A model generated the notes under the pieces. The model ran no database searches. It was not told the DNA's origin and was given only the letters and a program-made list of their open reading frames with translations. From Myxococcales bacterium (lineage in GTDB: Bacteria > Myxococcota_A > Polyangia > Palsa-1104 > JAEUJZ01), in NCBI GenBank assembly GCA_016794365.1, contig JAEUKB010000077.1, positions 1 to 64,000 of the forward strand: a DNA stretch of 64,000 nt. The letters are read 5' to 3'. The translations under genes were made by a program, and so were the position numbers. Every line of letters begins with the position of its first letter. The first letter of the stretch is position 1. Positions 53,162-60,913 of the stretch are shown here, in pieces.

Positions 53162-54238
53162 TTAGGGCTTGCGGCCTTCGAGGAAATAGGTGGGGAGCAG
53201 GCCCTTGCCCTTGATGGGGATCTTGCCGCGCGGGGTGAAGCGAAAGTGCTCGTGCAGGCGGTCGTAGGTGGACTGGGCGACCTGGATGCGGCCTGGCTCG
53301 CTGGAGGATTCCATGCGGCTGGCGACGTTGACGGTGTCGCCCCACAGGTCGTAGACGAACTTGCGAAAGCCGATGACGCCCGCGACGACGGGGCCGGTGC
53401 AGATGCCGATGCGCAGGGTCAGCGGGGGCAGGCCGGGGAAGGCGAAGTGGCGGACCTCGGCGGCCATGGCGAGGGCCATGTCGGCGACGGCTTCGGCGTG
53501 GTGGGGACTTGGCAAGGGCACGCCGCCGACGACCATGTAGGCATCGCCGATGGTCTTGATCTTTTCGAGCCCGTGGCGGTCGGCGATCGCATCGAAGGCG
53601 GAAAAAATGTCGTTGAGGGTGGCGACGACCTCGGCGGGGGGCAGGGTCGAGGCGGCGGCGGTGAAGCCCACGATGTCGGCAAACAAGACGGTGGCGGCGT
53701 CGAAGCGGTGCGAGATCGAGCCGGAGGAGCGCTTAAGCTCCTCGACGATGGCGCGCGGCAAGATGTTGAGCAGGATCTGTTCGGCGCCTTCCTTTTCGAG
53801 GCGGAGGGCTTCTTCGGCGAGGTGGCGGGTGGTGACATCGCGGACGACCATGATCACTTCGTCGGGACCGCTGCACACGACGCGGGCTTCGTAGTGGCCC
53901 AGGCGTCCGCCGACGTGAAGCTGGTAGCCGAAGGTCTGGGTCTTCTGGCTGTCGAGCGCGGCGGTGGTGGCCTGCTGGTAGGCGGCGGCAATGTCGGGGG
54001 GGAGCACCTCTGCGACGCGCTTGCCGATTCGTTCTTCGCGGGGGATGAGGACGGGGATGTCCTTGGCTCCGACGAAGTCGAGGTAGGTGCCGTCGCGGTG
54101 GATGCGAATGATCAGGTCCGGCACGGCGGCAAGGAGTGCTCGCAAGCGCAGGGCTTCGGCCTGGTGCTCGGCACGCTCGCTGCGGAGCCGCAGAAGCTCT
54201 TGGGTCAGGGAGTCGAGTTCGTCCGCCGAATCACCCAT
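53162..54238 (-). CDS. PAS-domain adenylate/guanylate cyclase (class III)
   Basis: 358 residues. A short coiled coil (RLRSERAEHQAEALRLRALL) is followed by a PAS domain (about 40-145, VPDLIIRIHRDGTYLDFVG and VIMVVRDVTTRH), a helical linker (QILLNILPRAIVEELK) and the catalytic domain (about 180-350): TVLFADIVGFTAAAS with the metal Asp, TIGDAYMVVGGVP, GICTGPVVAGVIG, and DLWGDTVNVASRMES with the N-x-x-x-R transition-state residues. The catalytic set looks complete. It makes cAMP (or cGMP) in response to a PAS-sensed signal. No membrane segment. Ends next to array 3. Confidence 0.9.
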   Translation of the reverse strand: MGDSADELDSLTQELLRLRSERAEHQAEALRLRALLAAVPDLIIRIHRDGTYLDFVGAKDIPVLIPREERIGKRVAEVLPPDIAAAYQQATTAALDSQKTQTFGYQLHVGGRLGHYEARVVCSGPDEVIMVVRDVTTRHLAEEALRLEKEGAEQILLNILPRAIVEELKRSSGSISHRFDAATVLFADIVGFTAAASTLPPAEVVATLNDIFSAFDAIADRHGLEKIKTIGDAYMVVGGVPLPSPHHAEAVADMALAMAAEVRHFAFPGLPPLTLRIGICTGPVVAGVIGFRKFVYDLWGDTVNVASRMESSSEPGRIQVAQSTYDRLHEHFRFTPRGKIPIKGKGLLPTYFLEGRKP

Positions 54239-54282
54239 GCGGACATGGTAAGCGCGGGGACGGATGCACAGCCTGAAAAAGC

Positions 54283-54318
54283 AAAAGGCCGGTCCAGGAT
54301 TGCTGGAACCGGCCTTTT
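54283..54318 (-). terminator. Intrinsic terminator of the tRNA-Gly transcript
   Basis: On the minus strand AAAAGGCCGGT pairs with ACCGGCCTTTT across an inner TCCAG/CTGGA pair, followed by GCTTTTT. It lies five bases past the tRNA 3' end and before the cyclase start, so the tRNA is a separate transcript. Confidence 0.8.
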
Positions 54319-54322
54319 AGAG

Positions 54323-54394
54323 AGCGGGAGAAGGGATTTGAACCCTCGACGTCCACCTTGGCAAGGTGGCACTCTACCACTGAGTTACTCCCGC
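54323..54394 (-). tRNA. tRNA-Gly (GCC)
   Basis: Minus-strand cloverleaf of 72 bases: acceptor GCGGGAG / CTCCCGC with discriminator T, D loop AGTGGTAGAG, anticodon loop TTGCCAA inside the stem CCACC/GGTGG, and T arm GAGGGTTCAAATCCCT. The 3' CCA is not encoded and must be added by enzyme. All four arms pair. A terminator follows. Confidence 0.97.
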
Positions 54395-54536
54395 GTAAGC
54401 GACGGAAGGCAGTCTATCGCCACGGCTTTCTAAGTCAACAGAAAATTTCAAAAAATCTCGCAGTGAGCCGCCCGCCACTTCCCAAAAATTCCCGCCCCGA
54501 CGTACTGCCGAGAGCCTGTTGATGTGCTTCCTAGTC

Positions 54537-54614
54537 GTGGGGCCGACCAGAGACCTTTTTTTCGGGCCGCCTGCGGCACGACAAAAAAGCGTCGTCGGGA
54601 AGGGGGGCCCCACA
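54537..54614. repeat. Dispersed palindromic repeat, subtype A, copy 3
   Basis: Outer GTGGGGCC and GGCCCCAC ends, inner TTTTTTTCGGGCC and ACAAAAAAGCGTCG. The flank AGCCTGTTGATGTGCTTCCT just before it recurs before the copy at 55,932. Between the tRNA and this copy nothing else is visible. Confidence 0.8.
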
Positions 54615-54716
54615 GCGCGACGAATCCGACACCGATAGGGGAAAGAGCGAACCGACGTGAGAGGGAGCTGCGTTCGATCGGGGAACGTAGAAGTGGTCTT
54701 GTGAGGGGCATCGCGG

Positions 54717-54791
54717 TGGGGCCCCGCTGCCCTGCGACCTTTTTTTCGCTCAGCGGGCTTCGCGAAAATAAAGGTCTTCGGTCGCCCCCAC
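54717..54791. repeat. Dispersed palindromic repeat, subtype B, copy 2
   Basis: GTGGGGCCCCGC, then TTTTTTTCGCTCAGCGGG, CTTCGCGAAAATAAAGG and CGGTCGCCCCCAC. Preceded by GGGGAACGTAGAAGTGGTCT, which also precedes copy 3 at 56,069. Confidence 0.8.
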
Positions 54792-54839
54792 CTAGAGGTC
54801 TTTCGGACCTGCGAAATGAATCAGCGCTGCTGCTTAGTC

Positions 54840-54914
54840 GTGGGGCCGACTGGAGATCTTTATTTTCGGACCGCCCCCGGGCCGAAAAAAAGATCGCAAG
54901 GAAGGGGGGCCCCA
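54840..54914. repeat. Dispersed palindromic repeat, subtype A, copy 4
   Basis: GTGGGGCCGACTGGAGATC, TTTATTTTCGG, CCGAAAAAAAGATCGC and GGGGCCCCAC. Nearly identical to 55,932-56,007 and 56,193-56,268. Confidence 0.82.
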
Positions 54915-54993
54915 CAGCGCGACAAATCCGACTAGTCGTGCCCTGCTCCGCACCCGTGGCGGTCGGGCCAGGTCGTGCTATCTACACGCCTCC

Positions 54994-55368
54994 ATGGCAA
55001 AACCCTTGAAGCCTGGCCGGGGCAATGTATTTTTAGGATACAAGGATGCCCCGCCGGAGAACCCCGTCGATGCCCGCAGATGGATTCAAGAGGCGGTTCG
55101 CAGCAGTCGCTACACGGCGACGGACCATGTCGGCCAGCGCCTCGCGCAGCGGCAGCTCAGCATGGACGACCTGCTGCACGCCATCGAGCACCCGCGCAAG
55201 GTGGAGCCCTACCCCGACATGCCCCGGCACGGCGGAACCTGCTGGCGCTTGCTTGGGCCGGACTTGGATCAAGAGCAAGAAATCGGGGTCGGTATCGAAG
55301 CCTATTTGGATGACGACAGACGCTGGGCCGTGCTCTGCACGATCTTCGCGGTGAAGGAACGACCATGA
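54994..55368 (+). CDS. DUF4258 (RelE/MqsR-like fold) toxin candidate
   Basis: 124 residues. The DUF4258 pattern is visible: YTATDHVGQRLAQRQLSMDD (helix with H and R-x-x-R), LLHAIEHPRKVEPYPDMPR, then the strand pair ICH-type TCWRLLGPDLDQEQEIGVGI and RRWAVLCTIF. Such proteins resemble MqsR/BrnT mRNA-cutting toxins. The stop overlaps the antitoxin start (ATGA), giving toxin-first order as in mqsRA. No ribosome site precedes the start. The pair is bracketed by palindromic repeat clusters. Confidence 0.7.
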   Translation: MAKPLKPGRGNVFLGYKDAPPENPVDARRWIQEAVRSSRYTATDHVGQRLAQRQLSMDDLLHAIEHPRKVEPYPDMPRHGGTCWRLLGPDLDQEQEIGVGIEAYLDDDRRWAVLCTIFAVKERP

Positions 55369-55892
55369 CCCAAACATGCGAATGTGGCGGCACGTACCAC
55401 CGAGTCAAACTAGCGCAGTACGACTTTTCGGGCTTCGCCGGGCTGCCTGTGGAACTCCGCGATGCGCCCGGCCTGCGCTGCGACACATGCGATGGTGTGA
55501 TGCTCGAGGGCGAAGTGATCAGCACCGCGCTCCTGTTTCTGACGCAGCAGATCCTGCGCTTGCCGCGCGTGCTGTTTCCCAAGGAAGCAACCTTTCTGCG
55601 CAAACGGCTTCAGCTCAGCCAGAAGGCACTGGCCGAGCGCATGCACATCCAACGCGAGACCGTCGCGGCGTGGGAATGTGGCCAGAAGCCGCTGTCGCCG
55701 CAGCACGACTACATCCTCCGGGGCCTTCACTTCGGTGCGCACCTGCCCGCCGGGGTGGAGCCGTTTCCGCGCGAGCTCCTCGAACAAGCCCTGGGCCGCG
55801 TCCACACCGCTGAGCAGCCCCTGCCGACCTCCGAGCCCTTCATCATCGCCGCCGAGCTCAAGCAGCTTCGCAACATGGCGATTCACGCATAG
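55365..55892 (+). CDS. MqsA/YgiT-like antitoxin with zinc ribbon and XRE helix-turn-helix
   Basis: 175 residues. The N-terminal zinc-binding part has CECGGTYH and LRCDTCDGVML, two CxxC-type pairs as in MqsA. The HTH domain (about 78-135) reads LRKRLQLSQKALAERMHIQR and ETVAAWECGQKPLS, the MqsA-type XRE motif. A helical tail follows. MqsA-like proteins neutralise their toxin through the N-terminal domain and repress the operon through the HTH. Overlaps the toxin gene by four bases. Confidence 0.8.
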   Translation: MTQTCECGGTYHRVKLAQYDFSGFAGLPVELRDAPGLRCDTCDGVMLEGEVISTALLFLTQQILRLPRVLFPKEATFLRKRLQLSQKALAERMHIQRETVAAWECGQKPLSPQHDYILRGLHFGAHLPAGVEPFPRELLEQALGRVHTAEQPLPTSEPFIIAAELKQLRNMAIHA

Positions 55893-55931
55893 CGACCGCC
55901 GACTGCGAGCCTGTTGATGTGCTTCCTAGTC

Positions 55932-56007
55932 GTGGGGCCGACTGGAGATCTTTATTTTCGGACCGCCCTCGGGCCGAAAAAAAGATCGCAAGGAAGGGGG
56001 GCCCCAC
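55932..56007. repeat. Dispersed palindromic repeat, subtype A, copy 5
   Basis: Same sequence as copy 4 with one change in the centre (GCCCTCGGGCC). Its left flank matches that of copy 3, so the two sides of the toxin-antitoxin pair share more than the palindrome itself. Confidence 0.82.
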
Positions 56008-56068
56008 AGCGCGACAAATCCGACTTCGATCGGGGAACGTAGAAGTGGTCTTGTGAGGGGCGTCACGG

Positions 56069-56143
56069 CGGGGCCCCGCTTCCCTGCGACGCTTTTTTTC
56101 GCTCAGCAGGCTTCGCGAAAAGAAAGGTCTCCGGTCGCCCCCA
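56069..56143. repeat. Dispersed palindromic repeat, subtype B, copy 3
   Basis: GCGGGGCCCCGCTTCCCTGC, TTTTTTTCGCTCAGCAGG, CTTCGCGAAAAGAAAGG and GGTCGCCCCCAC. Followed by CTAGAGGTCTTTCGG as at copies 2 and 4. Confidence 0.8.
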
Positions 56144-56192
56144 CCTAGAGGTCTTTCGGAATGACGAACTGAATCAGCGCTGCTGCTTAGTC

Positions 56193-56268
56193 GTGGGGCC
56201 GACTGGAGATCTTTATTTTCGGACCGCCCCCGGGCCGAAAAAAAGATCGCAAGGAAGGGGGGCCCCAC
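56193..56268. repeat. Dispersed palindromic repeat, subtype A, copy 6
   Basis: Identical in structure to copy 4, including the preceding ATCAGCGCTGCTGCTTAGTC flank. Confidence 0.82.
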
Positions 56269-56370
56269 AGCGCGACGAATCCGACCTCCAGGGGGAAACA
56301 AAGATCCGATCCGAGAGTGATCCGAGAGGGATGGAGGAAAGTAGAAGTTGTCTTGTGAGGGGCATCGCGG

Positions 56371-56444
56371 CGGGGCCCCGCTGCCCTGCGACCTTTTTTT
56401 CGCTCAGCAGGCTTCGCGAAAGAAAAGGTCTCCGGTCGCCCCCA
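56371..56444. repeat. Dispersed palindromic repeat, subtype B, copy 4
   Basis: Same as copy 3 with minor changes. A and B copies alternate strictly from 54.5 to 56.5 kb (A-B-A, toxin-antitoxin pair, A-B-A-B). The remaining 56,445-56,547 holds no other feature. Confidence 0.8.
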
Positions 56445-56547
56445 CCTAGAGGTCTTTCGGACCTGCGTGAAGAGATCTGTGGTGCTGCTTGGTGGTGGTG
56501 GAAGCGGCTTGGCAAAGGGCGGACGATGGGAATAACCTATCGAGCAC

Positions 56548-57891
56548 ATGGCTCAAGACCTGACCGCAATCCTAATGCCCGCGCCTCCGCGTGGGCTGAT
56601 CCCCGATAACGTCGTCAACTTGGTTGCTCAGAACGTCCCGCCGACGGCGTGGATTCGACTGTCGCCGCTTGAGAAGCTGGACATCCAGCAGCTTGAGGTC
56701 CTGGACGGACAGACGGGTCTGCCTGCGGTGTCGCCGTCGATCTTGGTGGCGCTGTCGCAAAATGGCGGCAAGGCGATGTTTGTTCACGTCAACCACCAGG
56801 GCAAGCAGGCGCTGCTTCATGCGTTTGAAGACGGCATCGAAGTGGCAAGCTACACCGGCGAGCCGGGCGAGGCTTTCGAGGCCGAAGTGCAGCGGCTGGT
56901 GGGGCACTCGCTCGATGAAGTGGTGGCCGAGGACGACGGGACGCGCATTGGCTTCGGTCAGGCGGCGACTCGCACGGCGGCGCTGGTGCGCGGGCGACTG
57001 CTGATGGTTCCGCCGGGCACGCCGACCGGCCTGGGATCGTTTGTGTTCCACGATCGGGGCTTTGACTCGCCGTCGAGCCTGATCATCCCGGGGGATGCCG
57101 ATGCGGACACCACCCGCGCCGCGTTCTTTGCCTTTGACGGCAACCTGATTCATCAGGCGTTTGGGCAAGTGCCGGGCGGACAGCTGGCGCAGGTGCTCGG
57201 GGGCGCGCCGCAAGAGGTGCTTGGGCCGCTCATCGAGCTGCGCGATCCAACGGTGAAGGCGCTGTCGTCGCTTCAGGTGCCGCCGGGACAATCCAAGGAT
57301 CATCCGGCGTGGCACACCCACGCCTTTGAGCTGCTGGCGCTGTCGCACGCGGGCGTGTTTGCCGGTGGCGATACGCTGAAGTTTTTGGACAGCAAGTTGC
57401 TCGCGATCCTGAGCATTGGCGATGCGACGCCGATCATTGATGCGGACGACGCCGAGGAGCTGGAAGAGCTGCCGAGCGTGCTCGACGCGATGATCGAAGT
57501 GCTGCCGTGCCCCAAGCCGCCGGGTGGCTACGGTCCGCTGTTTGAAAACATTGGGCCGGACGAAATCGGCGCGCTGGTGCCGTGGGCCAAGCCGGGTCAG
57601 CCCTACGATGGCGCGGTGTTCTTGCTCAAGCCCGATCGCCTGCTCGAGCTGACGCGCAGCTTTGACGCCAATCGGCTCGGGCAGCGGCTGGAAAAGTTCT
57701 GTCGTGCGCTCTACAGCGCGAAGATGGGCGACGACTTCGCCGAAGACGATTACCTAAAGTGGCGCGGCGAGTGGGAGCAGAAGAGCCAAAAGGACATCGA
57801 GCGACTGCTCCTGGCGTGGGCCGAGCTGCGGGTGACCTGCGAGCTGGCGGCGCAGAACCGCTTGAACGTCGGCCTGGCCGTCTACGGCTGA
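56548..57891 (+). CDS. Protein of unknown function
   Basis: 447 residues. No signal peptide or membrane span. It has a mixed strand/helix pattern with several Asp/Glu patches (IIDADDAEELEELPS) and a Pro/Gly-rich middle. I do not recognise a family and see no catalytic motif. Codon use is like the chromosomal genes, so it is probably native. Its 3' end overlaps the convergent membrane protein gene by ten bases. Confidence 0.65.
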   Translation: MAQDLTAILMPAPPRGLIPDNVVNLVAQNVPPTAWIRLSPLEKLDIQQLEVLDGQTGLPAVSPSILVALSQNGGKAMFVHVNHQGKQALLHAFEDGIEVASYTGEPGEAFEAEVQRLVGHSLDEVVAEDDGTRIGFGQAATRTAALVRGRLLMVPPGTPTGLGSFVFHDRGFDSPSSLIIPGDADADTTRAAFFAFDGNLIHQAFGQVPGGQLAQVLGGAPQEVLGPLIELRDPTVKALSSLQVPPGQSKDHPAWHTHAFELLALSHAGVFAGGDTLKFLDSKLLAILSIGDATPIIDADDAEELEELPSVLDAMIEVLPCPKPPGGYGPLFENIGPDEIGALVPWAKPGQPYDGAVFLLKPDRLLELTRSFDANRLGQRLEKFCRALYSAKMGDDFAEDDYLKWRGEWEQKSQKDIERLLLAWAELRVTCELAAQNRLNVGLAVYG

Positions 57892-59417
57892 TCGATCGCG
57901 GCGCGCTCCGGCTGGTGACGGCGGAGCGTGCGCACAATTCCCACGCCCGAACCCACCATTCCCAGCGACAGCAGAAGCAGCAGTCCGTAGCCGTAGCGTC
58001 GCTGCGGGCCGTACAGCCAGTCGCGCGTCCACAGGTCTAGGCGAAGGCGGGCTTGCTCGTCGCGCAGGTCGAGCGGTCCTGACAAAAGCGTCTGCCACGG
58101 CGCGTCCCGGTTGAGATCGGGATCGTGACGCAGCACATGCGACAGCAGCCAGGCGTGACCGAGGATCGGGGAAAACTGCGGGACGAAGTAGCCGAGCGGG
58201 TGGTGATCTTCGCTAAAGCGCGGCGACATCGCTTGGCGCTGCACGGCGGACAGGACGCGGCAGTAGTGATCCCAGTAGAGCGAGCAGCCGAGCAAGCTGG
58301 CTCCCAGGCCGAGTGAGCCGGTGAGTCCAAGGCACAGGGCAAGGCGACGGGGCGCGTTTTGCCACAGCGCGGACAGCCACGGGACGCTGAGCAGCACAAG
58401 GAGCGGAATCAGCGGGACGAGATAGCGCGGGCCGTAGCAGAAGCCGCCATGCCAGACCGGATACTTGGCGGACAGCAGGGTGACGCTGGCACTCACGGCC
58501 ACTAGGAGCGCGGTGGTGCGGCGGGCGGTGCGCCAGGCAGCGGGCAGACCGAACAGAGCCAGCAGCACGAGCGGCGAATAGAAAACGAGGCCTTTTCCGG
58601 GCGACAGAAGCAGGCCAAACAGGCCGGTGGGAAGGTGTCCGGCAAACAGGCCGAGCTGCCCGGACTGATAGCCGGTGCGCAGCGGGTGGCCGGTCTTTAC
58701 GTAGTTGTGGCCAAGGAGAAGGAGCAGGCCGGGCAGGGCTCCGAGGGCAGCCCACAGCACGGCGGTCAGGTTGTGGGACAGGCGACGGGCGCGCTGGGCC
58801 AAAAGAAAGCAGCCCAGGCCGATGAGCAGCGCCGGTCCGTAGACCAGCTTGGCGTTGATGAGCAGGCCCGCGCACAGCCCGGTGCAGAGCAAGGTCTTGG
58901 GGGTCGGCTGCTCACTGGCGGCGAGCACGAGGTCGGCAAACCACAGAAGGAGCAGGGTCTGAAGCGCTTCTCCGTAGGGGCTGCGGGCGTAGACCAGGCA
59001 CAGCGTCGTCAGCGCGAGCAGCAGGGTGAGCAGGACGGCGAGCGGGGCGGGGGCTCCCAGGCGCTCGGCCCGGCGGGCAAACAGCGCGAGCGCGAGCGCC
59101 ATCGCCAAGGCCGACGACAGGTGCGAGGCCAGGGCAAACCACGGCGCTTGCGGCAGACCGGGCAGCTTGCGCAGCGCTTTGTAGGTCAGGTAGCTCGGGA
59201 CTTGCGCGAGCGCGGTGCCAAGCGATGCAAAGCCGTACTTTTTGCCCGCGCGCTCGACAAAAAAGTACGAGGGAGCGCTTGGGTGGATGGACAGCTCGCC
59301 GCGATCGACCAGCGCTTGGGTGGTCTGATAAGCGATGTTTGCGTCGGCCCACGGAGGCTCACGACCCGAGAGCAGCAGAAACAGGCAAAACAGAAGCACC
59401 GTCAGACGGGCAGACAT
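57882..59417 (-). CDS. Polytopic membrane protein, GT-C glycosyltransferase-like
   Basis: 511 residues from the ATG at 59417. The longer frame is antisense shadow of the next gene. About ten to twelve hydrophobic segments alternate with short loops. The first loop has EPPWADANIAYQTTQALVDR, similar in place and acidity to the catalytic first loop of dolichyl-phosphate-mannose-type GT-C enzymes, and later YGPRYLVPLIPLLVLL matches a recurrent segment of such proteins. Likely transfers a sugar from a lipid carrier on the outer face of the inner membrane. The call rests on topology and weak motifs. Confidence 0.65.
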   Translation of the reverse strand: MSARLTVLLFCLFLLLSGREPPWADANIAYQTTQALVDRGELSIHPSAPSYFFVERAGKKYGFASLGTALAQVPSYLTYKALRKLPGLPQAPWFALASHLSSALAMALALALFARRAERLGAPAPLAVLLTLLLALTTLCLVYARSPYGEALQTLLLLWFADLVLAASEQPTPKTLLCTGLCAGLLINAKLVYGPALLIGLGCFLLAQRARRLSHNLTAVLWAALGALPGLLLLLGHNYVKTGHPLRTGYQSGQLGLFAGHLPTGLFGLLLSPGKGLVFYSPLVLLALFGLPAAWRTARRTTALLVAVSASVTLLSAKYPVWHGGFCYGPRYLVPLIPLLVLLSVPWLSALWQNAPRRLALCLGLTGSLGLGASLLGCSLYWDHYCRVLSAVQRQAMSPRFSEDHHPLGYFVPQFSPILGHAWLLSHVLRHDPDLNRDAPWQTLLSGPLDLRDEQARLRLDLWTRDWLYGPQRRYGYGLLLLLSLGMVGSGVGIVRTLRRHQPERAAIDQP

Positions 59418-59471
59418 GGGCGGAGGGTAACACTTTTGCAGCGCCTCTCGCTTGCGGCATAGTGTTGGGTC

Positions 59472-60860
59472 ATGTTCCAGGCTTCGCTCTTGGCGGTCCT
59501 TGCGGCGGCTCCGACTGGGTCGATGATGTCCACGCGGCCTCGGATGGGCGTGATTCCGGTGGTGGCGAGCGTGCTGTTTGTGGCGTGGCTGTGGCTTCTG
59601 CGCGCAGCGCTGCCGGGGCTGTCGCGGCGGATGTGGCGGGTGCTGCTCGGGCTGTCGGTGGCGACGGTGCTCTTGATGATTCCGCGCGTGCTGTGGCGCT
59701 GGGCTGGTGCGCCGCCGGGCTGGGTGACGACGATTCACGCGTACCTGCTGGGGCCTTCGACGGTGATGCAGGTGGCGATGCTGGCGGGGCTTGTGACGGC
59801 GCCGATCTGGGTGCCGCTCGGGCGGTGGGCGAAGAAGCGGCTGCATGCGCTGGATTCGGTTGCCAAAGAGCCGGTTGCGCGGGATTCGGTTGCGCGGGAT
59901 TCGGTTGCGCGGGATTCGGTTGCGCGGGAGCCGGTTGCGCTGGATTCGGTTACGCTGGATTCGGCTGCGCGGGATTCGGTTGCCAAAGAGCTGGTGCCGG
60001 TCCGGCGGACGCCGCTTGTGACGCGACGAGCGCTGCTGCATGCGCTGCCGTGGGCACTGCCGGGCGGGGCGATCGTGGGGGCCAGCTACGGCGTGCTGTA
60101 CGAGTCCAGTCACATCGTGCTGCGGCGGGTGCGGATTGCGATCGCGGGGCTGCCCAAAGTGCTGTGGGGCTTTCGTATTGGGCATGTGACGGACATTCAT
60201 ATCTCGCGGTTTCAGACGCAGCTTCGTCACCTAGAGCGCGGGCTGGAGCTGTTGGCGCAAGAGAAGCTGGATCTGATGTGTCCGACCGGGGATCTGTGTG
60301 ATGAGCCGAGGCTGCACCTGGATACGCTGCGGCTGATCAAGCAGGTTCCGGCGCGGCTGGGACACATTGCCTGCGTCGGCAACCATGAGCTGTATCTGGC
60401 CGATCCGCTGACGATCGCGCGCGCTTACGACAAGGCGCAGATTCAGCTTCTGGAAGAAGAGTCGGTGCTGGTCGGCGGGCTGCGGCTGTCGGGCGTTGGG
60501 TTTGCGCACTCAGCGAAGGTTCCGAGGCTGGATGAGCGCTTGGTGCCTCGGCAGCTGGAAGCGGCGCTGCGCGACCGTCGCACGGGAGAGCCGACGATCC
60601 TGCTCGCGCATCATCCGCATGTGTTCCGTCACGTCACCGGCAAAGAAGTGATGCTCCAGCTATCGGGACACACGCACGGCGGGCAGGTGGGCCTGTTTGG
60701 ACACGCGATGTTAGAGCCGGTCTATCCGCTGATTCGCGGTCACTATCGGGCGGCGAAAGACAGCGCGCAGCTCTTTGTGTCGGCGGGGCTTGGGCACTGG
60801 CTGCCGTTTCGGTTCGGCTGTCCGCCCGAGGTGGTGGTGATTGAGCTGGTTCCGGCGTAG
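59472..60860 (+). CDS. Membrane-anchored metallophosphoesterase (calcineurin-like)
   Basis: 462 residues. Three to four N-terminal membrane segments (about 28-125), then a hinge built of a 5-residue repeat (RDSVA units from a 15-bp DNA repeat at about 59,870-59,990), a further hydrophobic stretch and the phosphoesterase domain (about 230-460). Metal-binding motifs are complete: GHVTDIHISRF, PTGDLCDEP, GNHELYL, LAHHPHVF and SGHTHGGQVG. Homologues of this layout (YkuE/YaeI type) act on phospholipid headgroups or UDP-lipids at the membrane. Divergent from the glycosyltransferase-like gene by 54 bp. Confidence 0.85.
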   Translation: MFQASLLAVLAAAPTGSMMSTRPRMGVIPVVASVLFVAWLWLLRAALPGLSRRMWRVLLGLSVATVLLMIPRVLWRWAGAPPGWVTTIHAYLLGPSTVMQVAMLAGLVTAPIWVPLGRWAKKRLHALDSVAKEPVARDSVARDSVARDSVAREPVALDSVTLDSAARDSVAKELVPVRRTPLVTRRALLHALPWALPGGAIVGASYGVLYESSHIVLRRVRIAIAGLPKVLWGFRIGHVTDIHISRFQTQLRHLERGLELLAQEKLDLMCPTGDLCDEPRLHLDTLRLIKQVPARLGHIACVGNHELYLADPLTIARAYDKAQIQLLEEESVLVGGLRLSGVGFAHSAKVPRLDERLVPRQLEAALRDRRTGEPTILLAHHPHVFRHVTGKEVMLQLSGHTHGGQVGLFGHAMLEPVYPLIRGHYRAAKDSAQLFVSAGLGHWLPFRFGCPPEVVVIELVPA

Positions 60861-60913
60861 CGGGACGGGCAGCGGGCTTACGGGGGCAGGGCGTGCGTGC
60901 GGGCAGGGCGGGC

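Noticed and set aside
53246..54433. 395-codon open frame on the plus strand
   Set aside because: Antisense of the adenylate cyclase, running on through the tRNA-Gly gene. Composition is Gly/Asp-rich shadow.
54537..54614. Palindromic repeats as bidirectional terminators
   Set aside because: The T-tract lies 5' of the GC stem and the A-tract 3' of it on both strands, the opposite of terminator order.
54448..56549. Several 100-160-codon frames over the palindromic repeats
   Set aside because: The same peptide (GPPFLAIFFSARG) recurs only because the DNA repeat recurs. No start signals.
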